Below are positions 21,116-33,565 of a stretch of DNA of 64,000 nt, in pieces. Each line of letters begins with the position of its first letter. Within the stretch, counting starts at the first letter, position 1. The position numbers were made by a program, and so were the translations under genes. Below the pieces are notes generated by a model. The model searched no databases and had not been told where the DNA came from. It was given only the letters and a program-made list of their open reading frames with translations. Source of the DNA: Prunus persica (taxonomy: Eukaryota > Streptophyta > Magnoliopsida > Rosales > Rosaceae). The DNA lies in assembly GCF_000346465.2 (NCBI RefSeq), contig NC_034015.1, positions 20,274,462 to 20,338,461 of the forward strand, read 5' to 3'.

Positions 21116-23928
21116 TCATTGTGACAAAATCCGAAGGCCTGCTTGTAAATCCTCTAGGGTGATTGTTCTAAGTTCATCTGTGTCTATACAGTCAAAATTG
21201 AGCCTAAGGTCCAAACTTTCTCTAGCATTAACTAACATCGTATCCACTAAACCTCCATTCATCTCCTTACACTGCTTTTCTGTTGTCTCTCGTCGAATCA
21301 GTTCTGCAACCGCTTCTACACTGCAAGAAGAATGTAACTGAAACCCATACAACAAGCTTTCCTCTGTTTGATTGTTCATCTTGATATGGAGAATCTTTGC
21401 TAGGTCTTCAGAACTGAAGTCGCTAAAATTGAAAAACTTGGTCACACGCCGGCAGAAACCTTCATTGGAAGCAATTACTCGTTTCATTGGTTCGCTATAT
21501 CCCGCAAATATGACTACAATTTTTCCACTATCCATGACAGACATGATCTCTTCCAATGCTTCCAAACCATAGTCTTTATCGTCTGCCTTCTGCATAGGTA
21601 TTAGTCGATAAGCTTCATCTACAAAAAGAATTCCTCCCTCTGCGTCTTTAATCTGTGCATAACTTTATAATTAGTGTGTCACAGTAGAGTATTCGCATCA
21701 ATCCTTACAAAATTGAACATAAATAATTTCAAAAATATCAACGTTTTACCTTCCTCCTAGTTTTTGGTCCAGTATGACCAACAAATTCCCCAACCAAATC
21801 AGTTCGCTGTACTTCTGTTACTTTGTCAGTAGGTAGAATTCCCACCATATGGAGTAATCTTCCAAGAATTCGAGCTACCATTGTCTTACCTGTTGATAAC
21901 ATTAACTATATTATATAATGATGATAATACGAGGATGTAACCTAAAAAAGTAAAAAAGAAAAGAAAAGGCAGAAACATTGTCGTGATCCAATCATCTAGA
22001 TTGAAACCACTGTAGGCAATGCTTACCTGTTCCAGGATTGCCAAGAAACGCCATATGAGGGGGTCTCCTTGTGCCAACTTTCAGCCCAAGGGCCTTACGC
22101 CTCTCATCCAAAAGCATCCCCTTTGCCCATTTCTGTAGTTGTACCTTGAGCTCATGCAAACCAACAATATTTGATAATTCATTTTCAAGTTCATCCATCT
22201 TAGCTTTAGTTTCGCTGCATGCTTCAATTGCTCTTCTTCTCCTCTGCTCTTCAAAGTGAGACAGTAATAGTGCCTGCAGCTTTCCATTTTCACGGCCTTT
22301 TGAAAGGTGATTTAGGGGAGTCATACCCTCCTACAACAATTCAAAGACAGTATCATTAGCATTTACTTAGGCGCTATATTTGAGTAAATTGAATGTTGCA
22401 AGTAAATGCAATGAACTATACATCGTCCTTGGCACTGCAATCAGCATTGTACTCAAGTAATGTTTTGACAGTTGAGAACTCTTCTGCTCGAAGTGAGTAC
22501 CACACAGCAAGGTGTAATGGTGTCATTCCATTCTGCATGGACAGAAGAAGAAAAATAAAAATAAAAATAAAAATAAATTAAAAATAAAAATAAAAAGAAT
22601 AACACATTGACATAATAGTTAGAAATCTAAAACTTAAAAGAAACCGTATGATCAGTTGAAAGGCAACTCACATTTGCTTTGGCTTCAACAAAAGCACCGT
22701 GAACAAGAAGCAACCGTGCAGCATCATTGCATCCATTCTTAGCTGCCATGTGCAATGGTGTTTCTCCATACTGCAAAGCTCAACATGTTTTAAATTGAAT
22801 TTCAAAACAATTTGTGTAAGACAAAATTCTGGTCCAGAAAGAAAACATTTTACCTACCATGTTCCTGGCTTCCAACTCAACCTTATCTGGCCCTTGCCAA
22901 TCAAGAAGAAATTTAACTATCTCAGCCTTATTGTAACCAGCAGAAACATGAAGTGGAGTTTGTGCCATCTGCATTTAGGGAAACAAATGATTAGCTGATA
23001 AAATAACCTAACCTGAATGTTACATTGAAGCATATAATAAAGAGCAAATAATAAAAGAAATGCCCTTCTGTTCTTTATAGCTTTACTAACAGGAACTTCA
23101 AATAAAACCTGCTAATCCTATCTTTCTTTACGCCTTTTTTAACTAAGCTTTCTCTGGTTGAAAAGGTTTATGAACTGACCAAAGAAGTATATGCCTTTGA
23201 AAAACTACATAAAGCATGGGATCTCATCTTCAATTTAGCCACACAGACAATCCATAACTGAAAGTACAATTGACTTCAATTAGTGGAGAAGAAGCTCGTT
23301 CCCACCACTAGCGACAACCATGAAAAGAAACCCCCTTATCCATCGTCCAACGGTGAACACACTAGATCCAGCCCAATTCCTTCTCTTCATTACACCAAAA
23401 CATCATATGGTACTTAATTCACCATATTCCACTACATTGCATTTGACAGACTCTACCAAATACATTTACGGAAAAAAAGGTTAGTGTTTCCCTTCCTTTA
23501 TACAACGGAAGTCCCAAGTTCCCCAACAAATTGTAACAACAGCCACATACAAATATAAGAAGATTGAAGCGCCCAAATCCTACATTAGGGTGGTTAAGAA
23601 ACATGATCCAACGAGTGAAATTCACAAAATTTTCATAACCCACTTGGCAAACATTCCTAATGATGAGAATGACATAAAATCCATCAAACAAAATGCACCC
23701 AAATTTGCAAAATGTCAACTTTCAATACGAAGTTGAATTCTTGAAAATCCCATTTCGTGTATTTACACACACAAGAGAAAGAGATCTTACGATGGCATTT
23801 CTTTCGTTTAGAAGAGATGGGTTTTCCCGGAGCAGCTTCTGAAACCCAAGAAGGTCCCCAGACTGAGCGTAGCCATGAATGGTGACGGGCTTGGCAGATC
23901 TTGACCGTTGATCTGGATACCTCTGCAT
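21116..23928 (-). CDS. Ankyrin-repeat CbxX/CfxQ-type AAA+ ATPase
   Basis: Seven exons (23928-23791, 22968-22858, 22770-22672, 22532-22422, 22330-22027, 21889-21750, 21652-21116) encode 479 residues. Ankyrin repeats fill residues 1 to about 170: ETPLHMAAKNGCNDAARLLL and GMTPLHLAVWY are clear, and exons 2-4 each carry about one repeat. A coiled, charged linker leads to the AAA+ module: Walker A GNPGTGKT (250-257), then LVGEFVGHTGPKTRRK, Walker B GGILFVDEAYRL (D313, E314) and sensor-1 region VVIFAGYSEPMKR. CbxX/CfxQ ATPases remodel Rubisco in red-type systems. The role of this plant ankyrin fusion is not established. Length and architecture match Arabidopsis At3g24530 as I recall it, and the neighbours agree. 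Confidence 0.94.
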
Positions 23929-24654
23929 ACCTCCCTCCCTCTGTGTACTTGGGTTTTTGCTAGCTCTCCTCTTTCAGACAAAAGAAAGATGGTTGAAAAT
24001 GAATTGAGAAAGACAAGGAGAGAGATTTTAGAGGGAGAGACTTTGGAGGTGTCCGAGTATGCGCGTCTATGTATTTTTTGCAATTATTATTTTTGGCTAT
24101 TTACACTTTTAGCAGCTCCATTTTTCCTTTATTTTCCTCAACCCTCAAGACTTTATTCATTTTATACTAACATCTTATGACCTTCATAAGGAAGGGGTGG
24201 ACACCTTATTATTTCAATAAATAAAATAAAATAAAAACCTTAGATCTCGTTACAAATATTGCCCAGCGAGGAAAAAGAGAAACACTTGCATGAAACGAGA
24301 TAGTATTGTTTTGCTATCACCTACTAATAACGCTATGACACACGTGTTATTTCCGTTGCAAGTTTTTCTCTGATGAAAAATGGTCTTTTAATTATTCTAA
24401 TTTAATTTGTTTACATAAGTGTTCGTGTTTTTGTTTTTTAAAAATTTCATATAAATTATCCCTAAAAAAGATTTGTAACGCAAGTATTGAATGACATTCA
24501 CTCATCACTCAAAGGTCTGTTCGATTCCCTTACCCACACTATCACTTGTATGATTCATAAAACAATCTCATAAGAAAAAGATTTTAAAATCAATAAAATA
24601 AAATAAAATAAAAACTCAAATTTCTAGTAAATAAAGAAAAAGAAGGTAAGGCAA

Positions 24655-24745
24655 ATGGGGTATAGCTTAATTTCACTCACACCAGCAGAAGTTCGAAACC
24701 TCTAACAACCCAATAAATATTTGTATAAATCTCCTCCTCGATCTC
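24655..24745 (+). mobile_element. tRNA-derived SINE remnant (copy B)
   Basis: This shares its right half with the copy at 33448-33565: both have AAGTTCGAAA, then CTC-AACAACC, AATAAATATTT and a TCTCCTCCTC-like tail in the same order and spacing. AGAAGTTCGAAACCTCT resembles a pol III B box (GGTTCGAANCC). The A-box side (TATAGCTTAATTTCACTCAC) is decayed. Confidence 0.55.
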
Positions 24746-24747
24746 AA

Positions 24748-25339
24748 GGCAAAATTATAGCAATGGTCCTTGTAATAAGACAAAACTTTATTTTTCGTCA
24801 TTCATATTGTTAAATTATTATAGTGGTACTTTAATTATGCTTCCACTTTCAGAAATCTTCATTTTCGTCATCTCAGTCAACTTTTCCGTTAAAAATAATG
24901 ATATGGCATTGACAAGTCTTTGGGCAAAAATGCATTTTTGCACAAAATTTTTTAAAAAATAAATCAAATATATATATCTCTCTCTAGCCCGATTCCTCTG
25001 GGGGTTGAGGTTCTGGGTTCGTGGGTGCTGCTAGGGTTGCGGCTATGGTAGAGAGTGGTTGTGGGATAGTTTGAGGGTTGGAGCTTGCAGGTGGTAGTCA
25101 TGGAAAATGGGGGAAGAAGAAATCGTCAGAGTAAGAGGGAGAGTGCACAGGAGGGGAGGAGAGAGAGAGATGAATTTTCCAATTTGTCCTTAATTTTGAC
25201 AGAAAATTTAACTAAGTTGACGGAAAGACCAATGATGCAACATGAGATCTAATTGAAACATCACCGTAACAATTTAACAATATAAAAGACGAAAAATAAA
25301 GTTTGGTTTTAATTCAGGGACCATTACTATAATTTTGCC
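24748..25339. mobile_element. Non-autonomous DNA transposon with long terminal inverted repeats
   Basis: The left end GGCAAAATTATAGCAATGG and the reverse complement of the right end GGCAAAATTATAGTAATGG match. Similarity continues through ACTTTATTTTTCGTC and ATATTGTTAAATT for at least 70 bases per arm. The element is about 592 bases, with a short GC-richer core (about 24985-25165) and no coding frame. I could not find a target-site duplication; the long arms suggest a Mutator-like MITE. Confidence 0.7.
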
Positions 25340-25872
25340 AAAATACTAATAATAAAGAAGGTAAGAATTTGGTAACCCAAGTCCAACAATGGTTTTGCAT
25401 GGATGGTGCCAGCAAAGAAAATGCGATGAACGTGATTTGTATTTGGTTAATTTTTTAAATTAGAATAATGCATTCATGATTACTCATTTCATTATCATAA
25501 TCATTGAGCACTAACAATAACGTAAGACAACAATGTTTTACAATAAAATAAAGACAATAATGTGAGAGCACAAGCTGTCGTCCACTTTTTTACTAATTTT
25601 CTAATTTGGGTCGGGCTTGGGCCGAGGTTGGGCCTAAGTCAAAGTAGAAAAAAGCTCGAACCATGCCCATTGTACAAAGAGGTTGCCCCAGGCCACCGAC
25701 AGTATCGAAATGGGCCGGACATTATGGGCCCAATTTCGTGGCGTAATCCAACGGCTGGCACTTGCCAATTACAATACTCAATCAATGTTTAATGAGTACA
25801 AGACTCCTCTCGATGGTTTTAGCTTCCCAACCTGACCAACCCAAAAGCGACACGATGACACAGACCCACGAC

Positions 25873-25882
25873 GACACGTGTC
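25873..25882. promoter_or_regulatory. Palindromic G-box/ABRE upstream of NYC1
   Basis: GACACGTGTC is a perfect 10-base palindrome with an ACGTG core, followed by ACCTG, about 288 bases upstream of the NYC1 start. bZIP factors of the ABI5/EEL/ABF class and PIF-type bHLH proteins bind such sites. In Arabidopsis NYC1 is reported to be induced through them during ABA- and dark-induced senescence. Function here is inferred from position. Confidence 0.6.
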
Positions 25883-26169
25883 ACCTGATCACTAGCAGAT
25901 GAGGTTGCTTCAACGTGTGGTCATCACGAACCTCCTTGGCTGCATCCCCAATGCTCCTCCTAAATCTCCCGCGAATATAACTAGATATTTCCTCTCAGCC
26001 AAAAAAAAACAAAAAAACCAAACGGCTTTAGATATTTTTTTATATTTAACTTATAATCTTTTCAAATTGAAAGAAATGATTATGTACAAGAGTAGTTGGA
26101 ACACAACCTCACAAAAGATTGGAGCCTCACTTTGATGAACTTTCAGTCACTGTATTATCTCCAACGGCC

Positions 26170-29100
26170 ATGGTTGCAAGGCTTCACGTATGCCCACAGA
26201 GTTTGGAGTCCTTCAACTTCAAAGACTACCACAGAACCGGCCCAACGGTCATCATCGGGTCGGGTTTTCGGCGCTCCGGTTCGGTACTGCCCACTGGGCG
26301 TAATGGGTTTTGCTTGAAGCAGTGCAGGTCGTTTAGGGGTGAGGATGGACGGGACGTGGTGGAAGAGAAAGTGGCCGAAAGTGCGGGAAAGCGTGGGAAT
26401 TTGAAGGGAAGTGGAATTTGGAAATCATTGAGTTCTACTGTTTTGGGAGGTTTTGGTTTGCGTTCCAGAAATTCTGATGAATACAGGAAAGCTGTGGCCA
26501 AGTTGGAGGAGGTCTGTTCCTCGGTGAGTGTTGTTTACTGGTTTTTATTTTTCATTCTTCGATTTGATTAACGTTTGTTTGTGCTCAATCATTGTGATTT
26601 GGTTAGTTTGAGTACGTGTTTGTTTTCTTTTGTTGCTACAGTGAATAACTTACCAGTTTGGTTGCTGAGAAAATCCAAGGAAAGATAGTTGATTGAGATT
26701 TTGAATCTTGAAGCTTTCAGTGATTGGGGTCCGAGACAAATGGAAATGATTTTTCTAAATGGTTCTTCTGTTAATTGGGTTTTGGTTATTCATTTCTTAT
26801 AAACGGCATAAAAATAAATAAAATGAAGTTAAGCCTCAAGATTTTGTCACTAAAAATTTAGAGAAAACAAGAACACAAAACAAAACAATCAGCTACCTAA
26901 TGATAGGACTCTTATGGTTTATCTTGTTCTTAGGGCCTTTGAGATGCTTCTGAGTATCTAACCCTGCTTCTCTCTAAAACAATCAGGCTGCCGTACAAAT
27001 TGGAAGATATATTGTGACCATGATGAGCACTGGGGTTATACTAGCAATTGGGTTTCAGTTGTCAGGTTGGAAAGCATGTTACTTATTTAGTTTTTTTATC
27101 TGTCCTAAAGCAATATTTCATATGCAGACCTCTAATTGTTGGGAAGTTTTGTGAAGGTGGAGACAGTCAGTTGAGTGAGCTAGTTTGGTATAGCTGGCTC
27201 GGAGGAATTATTATTGGAACGATGATAGGAGCTAACATGGTTTTAGAGGAACACTGTCGAGCTGGTCCAAGAAATGTTGTAATTAGTGGAAGGTAGATAC
27301 TCTCTCTTCTCTCTGCCTAGTTCCAAAACGGATGCCCTATAATTGTAGTGTAAGGAGGGGTGGTACAGGTGGAGGCTTTGTAATTCCATGTTATCACGAA
27401 GAATCATCTCTTATAATTGCAATATGGTTACTGCGGAAGGGAAACCAAGGCATAGGGCAGATATATCATATATGATTGGTTTTTGGTCATTAAGAATAAA
27501 TAATAAAAAGAAAGAAGGCATGCTTTTATTCTTCTTTTCCCATTTACGTACTTGATTTTCATACAATATCCGGATGAATTTTCCTTAAGAAAACCCCAAT
27601 TCATATGAGATTTTCATGTTGTTGTTGTTTGTTTGATTGCCTGGTACAGTACAAGGGGACTTGGAAAAGCACTTGCTCGTGAATTTCTTCTTTCTGGAGA
27701 TCGTGTGGTTGTCGCTTCTCGAAGGTGGTATTTGGATTATGATATCTGTTGGTGTATAGACTTATCAACATCTATGTACCATGGTTATGGTGTTATAAAT
27801 ACTACTACTGACACCTCAACCAATTACTGAATCTTGTCAACGCAGCCCCGAGTCTGTACAAGCAACTGTCAGAGAGCTTGAGGAAAACCTACGGGAAGGT
27901 ATGATCAGTGCTGGTGCCTCCTCTAAGCACCTGGCACATGCAAAAGTGGTTGGCATAGCATGTGATGTTTGTGAACCTGGCGATGTGCAGAAACTGGCAA
28001 ATTTTGCTGTCAGTGAACTCGGTTATATTGACATTTGGGTAAGCGTTTGAAGCTCTCTAGTGGATGTTTTATCACTTTGCATTTGGTGGTAGTGTGTTTA
28101 GATATTTTTTAAATTTATTTTCCAGCCTTGGACTTCATGTGCTGTACTCTGATTATCCATATATTTTAGCAGCTTCAAATCTTTTACCATCTAATTTGTA
28201 AGCCCCTTGACAGATAAACAATGCTGGCGCAAATAAAGGATTTAGACCCTTGCTTCAGTTTACTGACGAAGACATTAAACAGGTATTTGTAAATAAATGG
28301 CTCTTATTGTTGTTAGTGTTAGATGTAGCATCCGAGTGGCTTTATCATCTCCCCAACCCCCCAAAATGCAAATGCAGCTGCCCTACAATGCCCCTGAAAC
28401 ATTACATTGTAATATATAATCATTTCAAACTTGTTCAACTAACTTTGCTCGTACCTTCTAGATTGTCTCGACAAACCTGGTTGGGTCTATACTCTGCACT
28501 CGAGAAGCCATGCGTGTAATGATAAATCAGCCTAAGGGTGGGCACATATTTAATATGGACGGGGCAGGCTCTGGGGGGTCAAGTACCCCTTTGACAGCTG
28601 TGTGAGTGCCTAGCCTTGTTAATGGAGAATAGCTTTTTCTTTTGTGGGAAGAGACTGAATTGTCACGCATCTTTTTGAAATTGTGATTTCTGATAGATGA
28701 TAATTGTACATTGATACTTATGCTATTTTATCACCTTTACCTTTAGCTATGGGTCGACGAAGTGTGGTCTTAGACAGCTTCAATCATCACTTTTAAAGGA
28801 GTGCAAGCGGTCTAAAGTAGGAGTGCACACAGCATCTCCAGGCATGGTTCTTACAGATCTGCTTCTCAGGTACACTGAATGACTTGTTCTCTGTGGTCCA
28901 TTTCTTCTCTTGTTTCACTTATATCAATTCACTAGGCCTGTTGTTAAACGAGAATCTTCACCCTCATGAGCTCAAATATAGAAAATGTCCAAGCACTGGC
29001 TCATCATTAAATGAGTTTTCCCCCGCAGATCATACTGCTTACTGTGTAAATGTTGTTTGTTCATGCTAGGATCTGATGAATTGTTTATGGCTTGTTTGCA

Positions 29101-29667
29101 GTGGCTCTTCTTTGAAAAATAAACAAATGTTTAATTTCATATGCGAGCTTCCTGAAACAGTAGCTAGAACTTTAGTTCCGCGGATGCGGGTTGTAAAGGG
29201 ATCGGGGAAGGCCATCAATTACTTGACACCACCTAGGATTTTACTTGCTTTAGTAACTGCATGGCTTCGACGTGGTCGATGGTTTGATGACCAGGTAATT
29301 TTTTGACTTTTGTTGAAGTGTAAGATATGCTATATGTTACCGTCCATGCAATGTGACAAATAGAGTTCTTCTGTTGAATATGGTAGCAGCAGGAAAATCG
29401 TACCCAGATACTTACATTTGGATATGGTTCTTAATTTACAAGTTGGAAACAAGCAAAAACTGATTCTGGTATACTTTGCAGGGCAAGGCATTATATGCAG
29501 CAGAAGCAGACCGACTTCGGAACTGGGCTGAAAACCGCACGCGTTTTTACTTTACGGATGCAATGGAGATGTACACAGAGAACACTTGGGTGTCTGTCTT
29601 CTCACTCTCTGTTGTTTGTGCATTCATAATTCTTTCTAGCACAAGCAGCAACTTTCCTGGTACTTAA
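26170..29667 (+). CDS. NYC1: Chlorophyll(ide) b reductase NYC1, chloroplastic
   Basis: Ten exons (26170-26523, 26987-27065, 27157-27292, 27650-27724, 27846-28038, 28214-28282, 28462-28601, 28747-28869, 29102-29294, 29482-29667) encode 515 residues with all phases closing. The enzyme is a thylakoid short-chain dehydrogenase that reduces chlorophyll b to 7-hydroxymethyl chlorophyll a, the first step of chlorophyll b and LHCII breakdown. Visible features: an N-terminal transit-peptide-like region; hydrophobic segments RYIVTMMSTGVILAIGF and WLGGIIIGTMIGANMVL; cofactor motif GSTRGLGKA after ISG; INNAG; catalytic YGSTK; the family block KGSGKAINYLTPPRILLA; and a C-terminal hydrophobic segment. The start is the first in-frame ATG (MVARLHVCPQS). 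A G-box lies upstream. Confidence 0.97.
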
Positions 29668-29718
29668 AGATTCCCCTCATACTTCAAATTGAAACTGCTA
29701 GCACAAGCAGCAACTTTC
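29636..29718. repeat. 21-base direct repeat across the NYC1 stop codon
   Basis: CTAGCACAAGCAGCAACTTTC occurs at 29636-29656, inside the last NYC1 codons, and again at 29698-29718 in the 3' UTR, 62 bases apart. The second copy lies outside the reading frame. Confidence 0.9.
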
Positions 29719-30009
29719 AGGCAGATGCTATTTGTGAAGGACCAGCTGCCGTGCTTGGGACAACAACCTAGGCAACAGAAAGTTACCGATGGAATGGCGG
29801 GGTACCATTTTTTTACCCTGCATCGGTCGAACACTAAACTTTACATATTCTTTGTAGATCATCATAAGCCTATTTGACTATTACACATCGTTTACAAATC
29901 CAGATCGTGTGTGCTTTCTATGCAAAACCATGTAAAGACTTTAAGTAGTTCATGATAATATTTGATTCCAAGTTGTACATGCTAAGAGTAGCAGCTTAAA
30001 TCGCTATGA

Positions 30010-30012
<3 letters not shown>

Positions 30013-30058
<46 letters not shown>
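30013..30058. repeat. (CT)n microsatellite downstream of NYC1
   Basis: About 46 bases of uninterrupted CT, the longest simple repeat in the window, some 350 bases after the NYC1 stop. A good candidate for length polymorphism. Confidence 0.9.
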
Positions 30059-30062
<4 letters not shown>

Positions 30063-33000
30063 TATTTCCTATGGATTTCGGTGTATATGGTCAAAACTCA
30101 ACCAGAAAATCAGCTTTGAGTTGAAAAGTTAACACTCTTGAGAGTTGTAGCTAGTATGGATTTTGTTCAATCAGATGGGGTTTACAATTCAGTATGTCAA
30201 GCTTAATCCCAAGATCAACGTCTACTCTATGTTAAAAAGATTTTAGAGGCAATCTTGCTAGAGATTGGAGCCAAAGCCCAAGATCAAGTATCGAAATTGA
30301 AATTGAAAATATTATAAGGCTCTGCACATCTAAGCCGATAAATAGGGTGCAAAATATAGAAGAAAAACCCTACAATACTCAAACTCTAGAAGAAGAAAAA
30401 AAAAAATCATTTGACTTTTCAAATGAACCGAATACCATATAAGCCTCGAAAAACTTAAAAATACAACACTACCATTATAGTTTTTTCCGACTATGAATAA
30501 TGAACCAATGACTTGTGTCGTCTTTGTTTCGTAGCGGAAAATGCGATCCTTCTAGCGTTATTCTTAGAGAGAGCAAGGGGAAAGAGATTGTTTTGTCATT
30601 GGAGTCATATAAATACAACAATAGATTGAGTGTTCACACACACACCTAATCAATGATTGAATCACGCCGTCTTCATATTAACAAACAGTTGAAGGCAACA
30701 AGCCATGTTCATAATCATTTCCTTATTTGACAAAAATACATAAAATAACACACTAAGAAAAAGAATAAATTAAAACCCTAATGCCAAATGTGAAGGAATT
30801 GTAGTAGGAAATTTAGTAAGCCCTGGTGATTAGCAGGACGAGTTTATTATATTTATTATTTAATATAATAAAACAGATAGCTGGATATTGAGAAAGCAGA
30901 ATATTTTGCCTTTCTCTCACTTTAGTCAAAATATAAAAAAGCGAATGTCATGGCACTAATTAGGAGAGAGGCTATCAATTACAATACAATAATACCATCG
31001 CCATGTGAGAGGCCACGACAATTGCACCTCCTCTCCCATTCAAATTCCAGCCCCACTTGGTTAATCATTTTTATTATTGTTTTTGTTCCTTTTATTTATA
31101 TAATTTCAGCTTTTTCTTTTGGGAGACTTTGGAAAAGCCCAAAGGAGAGAGAAAATTTTTAAAAGAAGCAAAAATGGACAAAATTGCCCTTATTTATTTT
31201 TTGATTTCCTAAGAAATCCTTTACATTTGCATGTCTTTGGTTTGAAAGTTGAGAGGTTATTCCGTCTTTTTTGAAAAAGCTTTAGCTTTTTCCAAAAGTG
31301 AAAGTTTTTTTATGGGTAAAACCTAAATTTACTTTTTCTTTTTCTGTTTTTTTTTAAAAAAAAAAAATTTAAAATATGACATTGTCAGGTAAAATGTCCC
31401 TGGTCTTGACTATACTGCTGCCTTACATGTTTGAAAAATGAACATATATGTCTGCCTTCCACGTCCACCAGCTCATCACCCTATCTTGAAGCATTTGCCG
31501 GCAGTTTGCTTCTCTTCCCCCTTAATTTTCTTTTGGTACCAAATTATTCATTTTATCGGTGTCATATGGTTCCCTAACGAAACACCCTTCATTATATTTT
31601 ATAAGTAACTTGTCGGCTTCCTCACACTTAATTTTATCACAATCAATGCATATTGTATGACCTCTCCATTAATAAAATTATTATAGATGTATAAGAGTCG
31701 AAGGCAATGCATTGTGACGAATCACAAGGTGTGTGCGACAAAAGATCCAACTCTGTAAAAATGATTGAGGATTCCATTTTCTGTCTAAAGCACATCAATA
31801 TGGTACAATTGTGACCAGGGCTTTGAATTGAGAACTTAAAACAACGTATTAGAAAAGTACCATACTCAGAGACTTAGAGGGAAGCTTCCAATGTTTAGAC
31901 AAAGAATGTCCACGGCATGGTGTGTGTTTGTCTATAATCCTAAACTTAATTAAACATGAAATAATCGCCGGCAAATCCAGTGCAATGCAGACCAAGATGT
32001 GATAATAATATTGACCCCAAGTGCTGCTCATTTTTTTTTGGAATTTGACTTGGCTAAAAGCCGCCTCCGCCGCATGCCTGCAATTTTTGTGCTACCTCAA
32101 CTGCACACGAATATTGGACCATTTCCTGCTACGCTCCACGCATGGATATGGACAATTACTCTCTCTCTCTCTCTCTCTCTCGCTTATATTAGGGTTTTTC
32201 TTTTCTGGGGCAAACCTCCTCTTCTTGGGTGGTTTTACTTTACATATGCATGCTGCTTATTACACTTGGCTTTTCTTACTTCGGCCGTTCAAATTGTTCC
32301 ATATGACTTAAAAACAATGCATAGAGAGATGAATAGTTAATTAGAATTCATCAACTGCTCAATTTAGAAGAGGATTTAGAGTGCATTAAATAATTAATTG
32401 GAGTTGTGGCATAACTCTTTTGTGTAGGAAACATATCAACTTGGTCGTATATGGTTTAGCTGTTGGTGTCCAGCTGGTGTGTGTCTTTTACTTAGAGTAA
32501 CAGCTACTGCCTAGAGCCATGCAAGGCTTAAAATTTCAAATCAGAACAATTAGGATCACCTAATCCCTTGACTTATCATAATTTATTGCCTTCTTTTAAG
32601 TTATCTGGGTAGCGTTATTAATAGGGTTAATCTGTTTGTAAATTGTACAGCTCACTTTCATATTGCCTTCCCTTGCTTGAGCCATAATTAAATTATATAT
32701 ATGGAGGACACTCCTGGCTAAAAGAGGGTGTTTAATTATATATAATTAAAAAAGCACTATAATTTTTAATAATAATTTGAACATGCTTCTAATAAAAGCA
32801 TTTTCAGCAAAAGTGCTTAATTATGACTTTATAACTATCACCGAAATCACACAAAAACAGTATTATGATGTAAGTTTGATGAGATTCTACACTTTTCATT
32901 TTCATCATCAAATAATATCTAGATTGATTTTTTTTTAAAATTAAGATATATATTATTTTGCTGACATAATTAACCTGTCACTCCCTTACCTAATTAGGTT

Positions 33001-33447
33001 TAAAATTTTGGAAAGCAACACTTAGCAATTGTGACAAGGGAAGCAGCAATTTTGGCCTATGTATAGTGTATGGCATCAGCAAAGATCAACCCAAATTTGT
33101 CTCATAGCTCTCTCTTTGTTCCTTTCTTGCTTGGAAGTTTCAGGATTTAGGTTTTCTGTCTGGAAGTTTAGGCTCAGTTAAACACCAAGTGAGCCAATCC
33201 AAGCGACGAAATCTGACTGGATATAAGCTTAAATTGAACAGAATCTATCCCACTATTGCTAAAGCATGATAAAATATTATCAACTACTATTACCAAACCC
33301 TCTTTCTCGGTTAAAAAATGCAATAATTTGTTTGTGTGGAATCTTATGAACTTTTTACTTGGTTTCTTGCAACCTCCTAGATTAAAATATTTGTTTTGTT
33401 TTTGCTCCATAATTTGCTTATTTGTCTTGATTTACGAAGTTTGTGAG

Positions 33448-33565
33448 TAGAGTATAGTTCAGTTGGTTGAGTTCTTCCACCTCTATTCATTTCATGATGT
33501 GGACACAAGTTCGAAATTCTCAAACAACCAATAAATATTTATGTAAAATCCCCTCCTCCAATTTC
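33448..33565 (+). mobile_element. tRNA-derived SINE remnant (copy A)
   Basis: TATAGTTCAGTTGGTTGAG (from 33453) matches a pol III A box (TRGYNNAGYNGG type), and AAGTTCGAAATTC (33507-33519) matches a B box, at tRNA-like spacing. The downstream text (AACAACCAATAAATATTTAT, then CCCCTCCTCC) is shared with the copy at 24655. The tRNA-like fold is not intact, so this is a SINE rather than a tRNA gene. Confidence 0.65.

Larger units (their letters stand above)
23929..26169. other. Divergent spacer between AAA+ gene and NYC1
   Basis: This 2.2 kb region holds the promoters of two divergent genes. It carries a SINE remnant (24655-24745), immediately followed by a long-TIR element (24748-25339), and a palindromic G-box (25873-25882) in the presumed NYC1 promoter. 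No open frame in it resembles a gene. Confidence 0.6.

Noticed and set aside
33453..33519. Possible tRNA gene
   Set aside because: A and B boxes are present, but the acceptor and anticodon stems do not pair. A SINE remnant explains it better.
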